64,000 nt of DNA from Marinobacter sp. MDS2 (GTDB taxonomy: Bacteria > Pseudomonadota > Gammaproteobacteria > Pseudomonadales > Oleiphilaceae). The position numbers and the translations under genes are program-made. The stretch lies in assembly GCF_030718085.1 (NCBI RefSeq), contig NZ_JAVAJF010000002.1:248001-312000 (forward strand), in the 5' to 3' direction. The notes under the pieces were generated by a model. That model saw nothing but the letters and a program-made list of their open reading frames with translations, searched no databases and had not been told where the DNA came from. Below, piece after piece: positions 16,810 to 25,274 of this stretch (position 1 is its first letter; each line of letters opens with the position of its first letter).

Positions 16810-17556
16810 TTATTCGCGTTGTTGGTTGATAACCCACTCGGAGAAGAGTTCCAGCAGTTGGGTGGCATGGGGCGCAGGTTTTACCAGGTTCAGGAGCGAC
16901 TGAGTTTCCAGTCCTTCTTTTTCCAGTTCCGGTTGCTGAACCCGAAGATAGCTTCGCATCACATCATCAGAAAATTCGGGGTGGAACTGGACACCCCAGG
17001 CATTCTCACCAACCCGAAAGGCTTGATGGGGTTCAAAATCGGTTGCGCCGAGCAAGACCGCCCCGGGAGGTAGTTCCAGCACTGACTGCTTGTGGGTTAG
17101 TTGCGCCGCAAACTGTTGCGGAAGGTGGCGGAACAGAGGGTCAGTCTGAGCGCTCTCGAATAGAGTGACGTTGTGAGTGCCGGTTTCCCGTCCCTTCGGA
17201 TGGTAGCCGACCTTACCGCCCAGAGCGTGGGCGAGTAGCTGGTGACCGTAACAAACACCGAAGGTCGGGATGTTGGCCTGAACGGCACCTTTTACCCAGT
17301 CTGCCGCTTGCTCGCTCCAAGGTTCACGATCGCTCACCATGGCCGGAGAGCCGGTGATGACCACTCCGTGCCACTCATCCGGCTGACCGGGGGGCGGCGC
17401 CTGCGTGGCGTCGGCGATGGTAAGGTCCAGTTGGCTGGACAGTTTGCTCACAAACCAGTCTTCAAAATCTCCAAACTGATCTCTGATTTGAGGGTAGGTT
17501 GTGCCCGTTTTCAGGATCACGACACGAGGTTTCATTCCCTCATCTGTACCAGCCAT
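16810..17556 (-). CDS. Class I glutamine amidotransferase domain protein (GMP synthase-like GATase)
   Basis: A 248-residue stand-alone GATase. It has the nucleophile elbow GVCYGHQLLAHALGG near residue 100, an oxyanion segment VVITGSPAMVSD near 66, and the catalytic HPEF near 194. These are the three parts of a working Cys-His-Glu triad. No synthetase domain is fused, and the nearest partner is not obvious. Proteins of this type can hydrolyse glutamine or gamma-glutamyl amides. ATG start with GAGG just upstream. It is followed by the PLD-like gene 41 bp downstream. Confidence 0.88.
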   Translation of the reverse strand: MAGTDEGMKPRVVILKTGTTYPQIRDQFGDFEDWFVSKLSSQLDLTIADATQAPPPGQPDEWHGVVITGSPAMVSDREPWSEQAADWVKGAVQANIPTFGVCYGHQLLAHALGGKVGYHPKGRETGTHNVTLFESAQTDPLFRHLPQQFAAQLTHKQSVLELPPGAVLLGATDFEPHQAFRVGENAWGVQFHPEFSDDVMRSYLRVQQPELEKEGLETQSLLNLVKPAPHATQLLELFSEWVINQQRE

Positions 17557-17591
17557 GTGTTACCTCATAAGAAGCCAAAGCCTTGCGCAGA

Positions 17592-18317
17592 TTATTCTTG
17601 CGGCAGTTCTGCGTTATGAAATACGTTTTGAACATCGTCGAGATCGTTCAGCATATCCATAAATTTTTCGAACATCGGGATGTCATCGCCTTCTACAGGC
17701 GTGGTGGTTTTCGGCAGGAACTGGATTTCATCTACCTCAAACTCAATGCCCTCGAAAGCATCTTCCAAGGCTTGCTTGGCTTTGGCGTACTCGGTGTTCG
17801 GGGTGAATACGGTGATGGTGTCGTCTTCATTTTCGATGTCGGTGACATCCACATCGGCTTCCATCAAGGCTTCAAGAACAGCTTCTTCGTCCTGGCCTTT
17901 GAATACAAAAATAGCGCAGTGATCGAACATGTGAGCAACGGCGCCGGGGGTGCCGATTTTGCATTTGGTTTTGGTGAAAGCCAGACGAACATCACCGAAG
18001 GTGCGGTTCGGGTTATCAGTCAGACAGTCTACGATCACCATGCAGTTGCCCGGGCCATAACCTTCGTAGCGAGCGGTGGAGTAGTCTTCGCCGGCGCCAC
18101 CTTTAGCCTTATCAATGGCTTTTTCAATAACGTGGGTAGGAACCTGGTCTTTTTTCGCGCGCTCAATCAGCCCTCGCAGAGATAGATTGGCCTGAGGGTC
18201 AACGCCGCCCGATTTGGCCGACATGTAGATTTCACGACCGTATTTGCTATAGACCTTGGTTTTTGCCGCGGCCGTTTTGGCCATGGACTCTTTGCGATTC
18301 TGATAGGCTCTGCCCAT
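17592..18317 (-). CDS. YebC/PmpR family protein, YeeN-type paralogue
   Basis: A 241-residue protein beginning [20 protein letters not shown], the N-terminus of the YeeN-type branch of the YebC (TACO1) family. Classical YebC starts MAGHSKW instead. Conserved blocks [19 protein letters not shown] and [12 protein letters not shown] are present. YebC proteins have been described as transcriptional regulators and, more recently, as ribosome-associated factors easing proline stalls. Which role this paralogue has is open. It is not next to ruvC, where the classical gene usually lies. Confidence 0.9.
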   Translation of the reverse strand: MGRAYQNRKESMAKTAAAKTKVYSKYGREIYMSAKSGGVDPQANLSLRGLIERAKKDQVPTHVIEKAIDKAKGGAGEDYSTARYEGYGPGNCMVIVDCLTDNPNRTFGDVRLAFTKTKCKIGTPGAVAHMFDHCAIFVFKGQDEEAVLEALMEADVDVTDIENEDDTITVFTPNTEYAKAKQALEDAFEGIEFEVDEIQFLPKTTTPVEGDDIPMFEKFMDMLNDLDDVQNVFHNAELPQE

Positions 18318-18386
18318 ATTTCTGTGCCCCTTGCTTGCTATAAAGAGCGTGATTTTACTGAACCTGACGACAATACAACAGCTTTG

Positions 18387-18815
18387 TTACGCCAGTTCGG
18401 GAACTCGTCGGATGCCACGGCGAAGGCCCAGCTCCAGTGAGGAGCGAATCAGTTTGCCGGAAAACGGCACGATATCTTCAAAGCTGATGATGTATCGAAG
18501 GCGTGTTTTACCGTCGTTGGTGTCACTGAAGTGAATGCGGCCTATGTGGTTTTTGATCGGACCGGCACTGGTAATGGTGTATTCGATCAGCGTATAGGGC
18601 TCGAACTCAAGAACGGTTTCTTCGATGCTTAAAGGCCCCAGACCAACTCTACGGACCGACCCTGCGCCATTTGGGTCGGCTTGGTCGCTATCCTTGATAC
18701 GTTTGACCGGGGCGCCAATCATTTTCCCAAAGCGATGGTGGTCCGCAAACAGCGCAAATACTTTTTTTCGCGGCACGCCAAAGGTTTCATCGATCTCTAT
18801 TGTGTAAACAGCCAT
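18387..18815 (-). CDS. SRPBCC family protein (START-like fold)
   Basis: A 142-residue protein with the SRPBCC pattern. It starts with a strand ending in PRKKVFALFADHHRFGKMIG, then has GAGSVRRVGLGPLSIEETVLEFEPYTLIEYTI, and ends with a C-terminal helix (GKLIRSSLELGLRRGIRRV). This fold binds hydrophobic ligands in a deep pocket. No catalytic residues are evident. ATG start after AGAAGCAAC. It is divergent from vgrG. Confidence 0.82.
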   Translation of the reverse strand: MAVYTIEIDETFGVPRKKVFALFADHHRFGKMIGAPVKRIKDSDQADPNGAGSVRRVGLGPLSIEETVLEFEPYTLIEYTITSAGPIKNHIGRIHFSDTNDGKTRLRYIISFEDIVPFSGKLIRSSLELGLRRGIRRVPELA

Positions 18816-18982
18816 GTTGCTTCTCTTGTTCTTTGATGTTGGCCCAAGAGTAACGGTTCACAGTGTTTAACAAAAGATGCCAGGTGGGCCGAGTGGGAGG
18901 TTGGTGTTGAGGGGCGCTCTCGTTATAATCCTTTTTGCTCAGGACGAGCAGATCAAAATCACACACTTCAGGGATTGAAGTT

Positions 18983-20911
18983 ATGCCCCAGGCAAGCGGA
19001 TTGCAGTACACCGCCCGTGTTGGCGAATTCCCCTCAGACCACTTCTTGGTCGCCAGCTTTGTGCTCACCGAAGGGTTATCCACGCTCTCCCATGGCCGCG
19101 TGAAACTGGCCAGCACCGACCCCGATGTGCAAGCACCCGATGTGCTGGAGCAGCCGGTGGATCTGGTGGTGTGGCAAGATGGCCAGCCATTGCGCCGCTT
19201 TACCGGCGTGGTGAACGAGTTTGTACGAGGCAACACCGGCCACCGCCGCACCCATTACGAAGTGGTGATCCAACCTCCGGTGTGGCGTTTAGGTTTGATG
19301 CACAACAGCCGGATTTATCAGGCACAGACCACCGATGCCATTGTGCGCACGCTGCTGGAAGAGCGGGGCATTGGGGATACGGTGTTTGATTTAAAGCGTT
19401 CCCCCGAAGAACGGGAATACTGCGTCCAGCACCGCGAAAGCGACCTGCAATTTGTCGAACGACTGGCCGCCGAAGAAGGCTGGCACTTCCGCTATCAGCA
19501 CGGCAGCGTGGACGGTGAAGAACAGCCAGCGTTAGTCATCGCCGACCATCACGGTGATGCGCCCAAACTCGCCCCGGTAGAGTGCAATACCAAAGCGGGC
19601 AGCAGCACCCGACAGGCCTGCATCTTCAGCTTCGCCTACGAAGAAAGGGTACGGGCTTCATCGGTGGCGATGAAGGACTATACCTTCAAGAACCCGGCTT
19701 ACGCCCTGATGCATGAACAGAGCGCCGGCGGCGTGAACCATCGCGACGATTACCAACACTACGACTACCCCGGCCGCTACAAAGCCGACGCCAGCGGCCA
19801 GCCGTTTACTCAGACCCGATTAGAGGCACTCAGAAACGACGCTTCCGTCGCCAAAGGCAAAAGCAACCGCCCGGATTTTGCCGCCGGAGCCAAAGTGGAA
19901 CTGCAAGATCACGACAGCCAAAGCCTGAACCGGGAATGGCTGCTGACCGCCATCACCCACACCGGCAAACAACCGCAAGCACTGGAAGAAGAGGGCGGCA
20001 GCGATCCCACCAGCTATACCAACGAATTCACCGCCATTCCCGCCGATAAAATCTGGCGGCCGCTGTGCAACCACAAACCCATGATGGACGGCCCCCAAAT
20101 GGCCATCGTGACCGGTCCGGAAGGCGAAGAAATCCACTGCGACCAATACGGCCGGGTGAAAGTAAGATTCCCCTGGGACCGCTACTCGAACAACGATGAA
20201 CACAGCAGTGCTTGGCTGCGCGTATCCCAAGGCTGGGCTGGCGGCCAGTATGGCTTTATGGCCTTGCCCCGAATCGGCAATGAAGTGATTGTCAGCTTCC
20301 TCGATGGCGACCCGGATCAGCCGATCATCACCGGCCGAACCTACAACGCTACCAACACACCACCCTACGCGCTGCCGGAACACAAAACCCGCACCACCCT
20401 GAAGACCAAAACCCACAAGGGTGAAGGCAGTAACGAGCTGCGGTTTGAAGACGAAGCCGGTGAAGAGCAGATTTACGTTCATGCCCAGAAAGACCTGGAC
20501 CTGGTGGCAGAAAACAACCGTACCGAAGTCATCAGGAACGACAGCCACCTGACGGTGGAAAACAACCGCTTCAGCCATACTAAAGGCAACCGCCACCACA
20601 CCACAGATGGCGAACATCGCGAGAGTATCGGCGCCGACTACAGCCTCACCGTAAACGGCAGCCACCATAGCAAGCAGGGCAAAAACCAGCTGGTGGAAGC
20701 CGGCACCGAAATCCATCACAAGGCCGGTATGAAAATAGTGATCGAAGCCGGAGCCGAGGTGACGCTGAAAGCGGGGGGCAGCTTTTTGAAGGTGGATCCT
20801 GGTGGCGTGACGGTTTCCGGGCCTTTGGTGCGGATGAATTCCGGGGGTGGGCCGGGGAGTGGGAGTGAGGTTGGGGTGAAGGGGCCGTTGTTGCCCGACA
20901 GCTTGAATTAA
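18983..20911 (+). CDS. vgrG: Type VI secretion system spike protein VgrG
   Basis: A 642-residue VgrG. The N-terminal gp27-like part spans about 1-370. The gp5 OB-fold spans about 385-470, with EEIHCDQYGRVKVRFPWDR, SSAWLRVSQGWAGGQYG and DPDQPIITGRTYNATNTPPY. A gp5 C-terminal beta-helix of repeated short strands runs to about 620. There is no C-terminal effector extension. The ATG at 18983 follows AGGGATTGAAGTT. No PAAR, chaperone, effector or other T6SS gene is nearby, so it is an orphan that must serve a T6SS encoded elsewhere. Its last codons overlap the end of a damaged DUF3592 gene. Confidence 0.93.
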   Translation: MPQASGLQYTARVGEFPSDHFLVASFVLTEGLSTLSHGRVKLASTDPDVQAPDVLEQPVDLVVWQDGQPLRRFTGVVNEFVRGNTGHRRTHYEVVIQPPVWRLGLMHNSRIYQAQTTDAIVRTLLEERGIGDTVFDLKRSPEEREYCVQHRESDLQFVERLAAEEGWHFRYQHGSVDGEEQPALVIADHHGDAPKLAPVECNTKAGSSTRQACIFSFAYEERVRASSVAMKDYTFKNPAYALMHEQSAGGVNHRDDYQHYDYPGRYKADASGQPFTQTRLEALRNDASVAKGKSNRPDFAAGAKVELQDHDSQSLNREWLLTAITHTGKQPQALEEEGGSDPTSYTNEFTAIPADKIWRPLCNHKPMMDGPQMAIVTGPEGEEIHCDQYGRVKVRFPWDRYSNNDEHSSAWLRVSQGWAGGQYGFMALPRIGNEVIVSFLDGDPDQPIITGRTYNATNTPPYALPEHKTRTTLKTKTHKGEGSNELRFEDEAGEEQIYVHAQKDLDLVAENNRTEVIRNDSHLTVENNRFSHTKGNRHHTTDGEHRESIGADYSLTVNGSHHSKQGKNQLVEAGTEIHHKAGMKIVIEAGAEVTLKAGGSFLKVDPGGVTVSGPLVRMNSGGGPGSGSEVGVKGPLLPDSLN

Positions 20912-21270
20912 TTTGCGGCCAACGATGGCCCTGAGCAGTTGGCAGAAACTGGCACTAGAGCGACAGCGGGGCTTTCTGCAGCCTCGGCGCCCGCGAACTG
21001 AACAACAGGGTAGTAGCTGGTAGAGTCACTGGAACGGGAGCGTATCAGCTCAACGACGGTACCTTGGGCGGTTTCGGAGCGCTCGAGAAATGAAGTGGTG
21101 TTGTTGTATAGAATGATCGCACCAGCCAGTAGTGCAGCACCAACAATGGAGAAAACGTATTTGATTACCGTGAAGTCTTCAACGATATCTTCCTTTTTAA
21201 ACGTTGAGATAAAGGCTTCAGCGCCCCTAACCTTGGGGCGGTTTATTTGCGTGCGCCATTCTACCGTCAA
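20908..21270 (-). pseudogene. DUF3592-like membrane protein, probable remnant
   Basis: The readable part has a transmembrane segment (VFSIVGAALLAGAIILY) and then TAQGTVVELIRSRSSDSTSYYPVVQF, the diagnostic first half of DUF3592. After VVQF the usual second half (GxxxxFxSSxGSxPxxYxxGxxVxVxYxP) is replaced by an unrelated Ala/Ser/Pro-rich end. I read the other two frames across this end and did not find the missing half. The only start is a TTG without a convincing ribosome site. The stop overlaps the vgrG stop by 4 bp, as expected if arrival of vgrG cut the gene. A short functional protein cannot be excluded. Confidence 0.55.
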
Positions 21271-21331
21271 ATGCTGACGAAATCCTGCACACTAATTCGC
21301 AAATTCTTTTGTTTAGAAAACGGGCGCGAAG

Positions 21332-21354
21332 GAAAAAAAGCCCCCGAAGGGGCT
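21332..21354 (-). terminator. Intrinsic terminator of the fmdA-fmdB unit
   Basis: On the minus strand a stem AGCCCC / GGGGCT with a TTCG tetraloop is followed immediately by a run of seven or eight T residues. It lies about 30 bp after the stop of the FmdB-like gene. This is a textbook rho-independent terminator in the right place and orientation. Confidence 0.92.
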
Positions 21355-21382
21355 AATTAAGTGGTCGATTACACGCGATCAA

Positions 21383-21736
21383 TCAATGACTGATCATCCA
21401 GGGGCGCATGGAAGGGAACATCTTTTTCCCGTCAGCGGTATAGAACAGCATGTGTTTGCCGGCTGACTTCTTCTTGCAACCGCAACTTTTCCGGTGCTCC
21501 GCGTCCCGTGCACGCTGGTCGGCAGTGGAGATGATCGGCTCATGCCTCGCTTTCTCATTGCGGTCCTGAGCCTTGCGCCGAGCCGGGTCCATGGCCAGTA
21601 TCTCCGGTGGCAACACAATTACCCGTGGTGACAGCACCTTGCATTCAGGACAGTTTGCCGGATGTCCGGCTTCTGCCGCGGTGCCCAGTTCCTGGAATAA
21701 ACCGTGCTCCTGGCATTTGTAGTCGTACAACGGCAT
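21383..21736 (-). CDS. FmdB-like zinc-ribbon protein
   Basis: A 117-residue protein beginning MPLYDYKCQEHG, the FmdB-type zinc ribbon. The visible metal-site cysteines are C9 and the pair CPEC near residues 34-37; the histidine at residue 12 may complete the site. A second Cys-rich element, CGCKKK, lies near 84-89, and the rest is basic. FmdB of Methylophilus was proposed to regulate formamidase expression. It lies 6 bp downstream of fmdA and ends at a strong terminator, so it is cotranscribed. Confidence 0.85.
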   Translation of the reverse strand: MPLYDYKCQEHGLFQELGTAAEAGHPANCPECKVLSPRVIVLPPEILAMDPARRKAQDRNEKARHEPIISTADQRARDAEHRKSCGCKKKSAGKHMLFYTADGKKMFPSMRPWMISH

Positions 21737-21742
21737 GGTTTA

Positions 21743-22975
21743 TTACTCCTTGTCTGGTGACAGAGGCACGTCGGTGCCGGGGGTAACCATCTTCTTCGGA
21801 CCTTCAGCCGTGGGGTTGATGTCGAAGTCGAAGATTTCCGTTGGCAGCCACAAGGTTGCACAGGCATTGGGTACGTCCACCACACCACTGATATGGCCTT
21901 CCACCGGCGCGCAGCCGAGCAGTGCATAGCCTTGGGCCGGTGTATAACCAAATTTGGTCAGGTATTCGATGGCATTCAGGCAAGCTTGGCGATAGGCTAC
22001 CTGCACATCCAAGTAATGTTGCTGGCCTTCCTCATCCACCGAAATGCCTTCAAAGATGACATAGTCTTCGTAGCGAGGCTTGATGGTACTGGGCTTGAAC
22101 ACCGGGTTCTTGATGCCGTACTTGGACATGCCATCTTTAATCAGATTAACCCGCAGGTGAATCCAGCCGGCCATCTCAATCGCTCCACAGAACGTAATTT
22201 CACCGTCGCCCTGGCTGAAGTGCAGATCGCCTACTGACAAGCCGGCACCTTTTACATACACCGGGAAGTAGGCCTTGGAGCCCCGGGACAAATCCTTGAT
22301 GTCACAGTTACCACCGTGCTCGCGAGGCGGAACGGTACGGGCGGCTTCGGTTGCGGCTTCCTTGGCGGCGTCACCGGCAAGTTTGCCCAGGTGCGCCGTA
22401 TCGGCGAATGGCATGTTGGCCAGCCCGGGTACGCGATTTGGCTCGGTGTCGTAGAGTTCTTTCTCCCGACGATTCCATTCCATCAACATTTCTTTGGACG
22501 GCAGACAACCGATCAGGCCGGGGTGGATCATGCCGGCGAATTCCACATTCGGGATGTGGCGGGATTTGGTGAACATGCCGTTGAAGTCCCAGATGGATTT
22601 CTGGGCCTCTGGAAAATGCTCTGTCAGGAAGCCACCACCATTTTTCTTGGCGAAGAAGCCGTTAAAGCCCCACTGGCTGTCTTGGAACGCGCCAATGTCG
22701 AGAATGTCCACTTCTAACAAATCGCCCGGCTCAGCGCCTTCGACGGCAACGGGTCCAGACAGGAAATGCACCTGAGTCAGATCCACGTCCCGGATATCGT
22801 CAGCACAGTCGTCGTTTTTGATTTGCCCACCGGTCCAGTCGTAGCATTCCAGAACGAAATCGTCCCCCGGCTTGACCGTCGCCGCCATGGGGATGTCCGG
22901 GTGCCAACGGTTATGAATTTGCTCATTCTCGTAGGCGGATTTGCTTCTGTCGATCTTGATAAGGGTTTCGGCCAT
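21743..22975 (-). CDS. fmdA: Formamidase
   Basis: A 410-residue acetamidase/formamidase-family enzyme that hydrolyses formamide (and more slowly other short amides) to formate and ammonia in the cytoplasm. It is recognised by its start MAETLIKIDRSKSAYEN, HNRWHPDIP, REHGGNCDIKDLSRGSK, VGDLHFSQGDGEITFCGAIEM and YALLGCAPVEGHISGVVDVPNAC. The ATG at 22975 is supported by AGGAG 8-9 nt upstream; the frame is open further up but without a ribosome site. It has its own 136-bp upstream region containing an element shared with the urtA promoter, so it probably forms a second transcription unit with the FmdB-like gene. Confidence 0.95.
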   Translation of the reverse strand: MAETLIKIDRSKSAYENEQIHNRWHPDIPMAATVKPGDDFVLECYDWTGGQIKNDDCADDIRDVDLTQVHFLSGPVAVEGAEPGDLLEVDILDIGAFQDSQWGFNGFFAKKNGGGFLTEHFPEAQKSIWDFNGMFTKSRHIPNVEFAGMIHPGLIGCLPSKEMLMEWNRREKELYDTEPNRVPGLANMPFADTAHLGKLAGDAAKEAATEAARTVPPREHGGNCDIKDLSRGSKAYFPVYVKGAGLSVGDLHFSQGDGEITFCGAIEMAGWIHLRVNLIKDGMSKYGIKNPVFKPSTIKPRYEDYVIFEGISVDEEGQQHYLDVQVAYRQACLNAIEYLTKFGYTPAQGYALLGCAPVEGHISGVVDVPNACATLWLPTEIFDFDINPTAEGPKKMVTPGTDVPLSPDKE

Positions 22976-23095
22976 AACGGGCGCTCCTAGTTTCTTGACT
23001 TCAGGGTTCAAACCGGTGATACGCAGTGCCTGATGGCTTCTGCGCTGACGTAATTCACTATCGGCGATCGCCGCCTGTGGTGGTATTCGCGAAAT

Positions 23096-23124
23096 GCCCC
23101 CAGCGCCTACGTCATTCGACGTAT
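23096..23124 (-). promoter_or_regulatory. Candidate operator upstream of fmdA (shared with urtA)
   Basis: The plus strand reads CCCCAGCG, CC, then TACGTCATTCGACGTATT. The core is a perfect inverted repeat ACGTC-ATTC-GACGT at 23109-23122. It lies about 135 bp upstream of the fmdA start and overlaps the amiB stop codon. A near copy lies about 123 bp upstream of urtA in the same orientation relative to its gene. The binding protein is inferred to be the LuxR-type response regulator at 33861. Confidence 0.6.
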
Positions 23125-24155
23125 TGGTGCACAGTAACGGTCCTGTTCTGTACGTTGGCTTCAAATCGTTTGCAGCCAGGATGCGCCAGCAGGGCTCTGG
23201 CTACCGCCGGTTCCAGACGCTGGCGAAAAGCTCGCAACATCTCCCGGGCGCCGTAACGGGCATCGTAGCCGCGGGACAGTTCGGTCCGAAGCTCCGTCGA
23301 CAGAGACAACTCGGCGTGTTTTTTGCCCAGCCGCCGATTAAGGCCCGCCAATTCGATGTCCAGCAAAGCTTCCAGCCAGTTATCCGTAAGACTGTTGAAT
23401 GTAAGAATCTGATCAATCCGGTTCAGAAACTCCGGATCAAAATGACGACGCAGGGCGGTATCACGTAGGGACTCTCCCTGATCAGGTGATAATCCGAACC
23501 AACGGCGCCAGCCCGTTTGATAACGTTGGCGATGCGCCTCGGCATCCAGTGCGCCGGCGTTGCTGGTCATGAAAATAAGGGTGTTGCGAAAATCGATCTC
23601 CCGATTGCCGGAGGGGAGTACCAACCGGCCGGTGTCCAGTACGTTTAGCAGGGTGCGGGCCACCTCTTTGCTGGCTTTCTCGATTTCATCGAAAAGCACT
23701 ATGCCTGGCTTGCTGAACGAGCCCTGAACCTTGTCTAGATCAAACAGGCTGTGGCCTTCTTTACTACCCACGTAGCCTGGCGGTGCACCGGTAAGTGCAG
23801 CCGCGTAGTGTTCCTGGGCCAGGGTGTTCATATCGATACGACACAGCCCATCCCGGTTGCCATGAATGGCTTCGGCGATGAGGCGTACGGTTTCGGTTTT
23901 ACCAACCCCGGTGGGGCCAAGGAACAGGTGAACCGCCAGCGGTCGATTTTCCTCACCGATATCGGCCTTCACCCGCACTAGCATGGATTCCATTGCAGTC
24001 AGGGCTTCATCCTGTCCCACAATGTTCTCCCGCAGGCGGGACATAACAACATCTGGCTCAAAGCGAAACCGGGAAACACGAACCGGGCCTGAAGCGGCCC
24101 GGTTCTTTTCAATGGATTCCCGATTGGCTTCCAGCCGCTCATTAATAAACGGCAT
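23112..24155 (-). CDS. amiB: AmiB-type AAA+ ATPase of the amidase operon
   Basis: A 347-residue AAA+ protein like the second ATPase module of ClpA/ClpB. It has Walker A GPTGVGKT near residue 80, Walker B IVLFDEIEKA near 150, sensor-1 FMTSNAG near 190, an arginine-finger region FLNRIDQI near 238, and a Clp C-terminal small domain ending in YGAREMLRAFRQRLEP. The order amiE-amiB matches the Pseudomonas aeruginosa ami operon, where AmiB is a Clp-like protein of unclear role. It starts 15 bp after the amiE stop. It may be a chaperone for the amidase or for the permease; this is not settled. Confidence 0.88.
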   Translation of the reverse strand: MPFINERLEANRESIEKNRAASGPVRVSRFRFEPDVVMSRLRENIVGQDEALTAMESMLVRVKADIGEENRPLAVHLFLGPTGVGKTETVRLIAEAIHGNRDGLCRIDMNTLAQEHYAAALTGAPPGYVGSKEGHSLFDLDKVQGSFSKPGIVLFDEIEKASKEVARTLLNVLDTGRLVLPSGNREIDFRNTLIFMTSNAGALDAEAHRQRYQTGWRRWFGLSPDQGESLRDTALRRHFDPEFLNRIDQILTFNSLTDNWLEALLDIELAGLNRRLGKKHAELSLSTELRTELSRGYDARYGAREMLRAFRQRLEPAVARALLAHPGCKRFEANVQNRTVTVHQYVE

Positions 24156-24170
24156 CAGCGCCTCCCGGCT

Positions 24171-25217
24171 TTAAACTCCTGCAGACTTTTCTTTGCCGTC
24201 GAACGGCAAGGAACCCACCGGGCACTCAGCGGTGCCGACGGTCTTCCTGGTCATTGCCTCAACATTTTCCTGAGCTTTCTGAGCATCCATTACCCAGGTG
24301 CGATAAAAATCGAACGGGCAGTCTGCAACCCCTTTGTCGCCGTCACCGGAGTTGTGAACACCGGCGTAACCCCGGTGCAGCAGTTTGAACAGGTGGTTCT
24401 GGGACTGATCATTGGCTCGGGCATCGCGAATCTGGCTGATAGAAAGCTGGGCATACTGAATCCCCAGATCTTCCTCACCACATTCACCCAAAGTGCGACC
24501 ATCAAAGCCGATGATTGCCGAATGTCCAAAGTAGGAATAGACACCGTCGAAGCCGGATGCGTTCGCAACCGCCACATAGCAGTTATTCGCCCAGGCCATG
24601 CTCTTGGACATCAGCACCTGCTGCTCCTTGGCCGGGTACATATAGCCCTGGCAACGGACGATCAGCTCGGCACCCTTCATGGCGCAATCCCGCCAGATTT
24701 CCGGGTAGTTGCCGTCATCACAGATGATCAGGCTGATCTTCATACCCTTCGGACCTTCGCTGACGTAAGTGGTATCACCCGGATACCAGCCCTCAATCGG
24801 ACACCAAGGCACACACTTGCGGTATTTCTGAACAATCTCACCTTCGTTATTGATGAGAATCAGAGTGTTGTAAGGCGCCTTGTTCGGGTGATCCTCATGG
24901 CGCTCACCGGTCAGGGAAAAAATGCCCCAGGTATTGGCCTCACGGCAGGCTGCGGAGAAAATGGCCGTTTCGTCACCGGGAATCGTGGCGGCGGTTTCCA
25001 TCATCTCATCGTTGTCGTACATGATGCCCATGGTGCTGTATTCCGGGAACACCACCAGATCCATGCCGGGCAAACCAAGTTTCATACCCTTGATCATTTC
25101 CGCAATATTACGGGCGTTGTCTAACACCTCGGCTTTGGTGTGTAGTCGGGGCATCTTGTAATTCACTACCGCCACGCCGACGGTATCGTTACTGCTGGAA
25201 ATATCACCGTGTCTCAT
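24171..25217 (-). CDS. amiE: Aliphatic amidase
   Basis: A 348-residue nitrilase-superfamily amidase, nearly the length of P. aeruginosa AmiE. The catalytic residues fall at the same positions: Glu59 (VFPEYS), Lys134 (KYRKCVPW) and Cys166 ([10 protein letters not shown]). It hydrolyses short aliphatic amides such as acetamide and propionamide to the acid plus ammonia in the cytoplasm. GAGAGAGTAACTT precedes the ATG. It lies 57 bp downstream of urtE and 15 bp upstream of amiB, within one apparent operon that starts at urtA. Confidence 0.96.
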   Translation of the reverse strand: MRHGDISSSNDTVGVAVVNYKMPRLHTKAEVLDNARNIAEMIKGMKLGLPGMDLVVFPEYSTMGIMYDNDEMMETAATIPGDETAIFSAACREANTWGIFSLTGERHEDHPNKAPYNTLILINNEGEIVQKYRKCVPWCPIEGWYPGDTTYVSEGPKGMKISLIICDDGNYPEIWRDCAMKGAELIVRCQGYMYPAKEQQVLMSKSMAWANNCYVAVANASGFDGVYSYFGHSAIIGFDGRTLGECGEEDLGIQYAQLSISQIRDARANDQSQNHLFKLLHRGYAGVHNSGDGDKGVADCPFDFYRTWVMDAQKAQENVEAMTRKTVGTAECPVGSLPFDGKEKSAGV

Positions 25218-25274
25218 AAGTTACTCTCTCGAAAATCTTACTCAGAATTTTGGGCCGCAGCGGTTTGCATCAAA

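Noticed and set aside
19820..20719. Long open frame (299 codons) antisense to vgrG
   Set aside because: It has no ribosome site and no family pattern. It is a by-product of the GC-rich codon use of vgrG.
20908..21000. Single frameshift as the cause of the odd DUF3592 C-terminus
   Set aside because: The other two minus-strand frames were read across this region and neither continues the DUF3592 pattern, so truncation or replacement fits better than a simple frameshift.
24354..25124. Open frame of 256 codons antisense to amiE
   Set aside because: amiE has every catalytic residue at the expected position; the antisense frame has no recognisable features.
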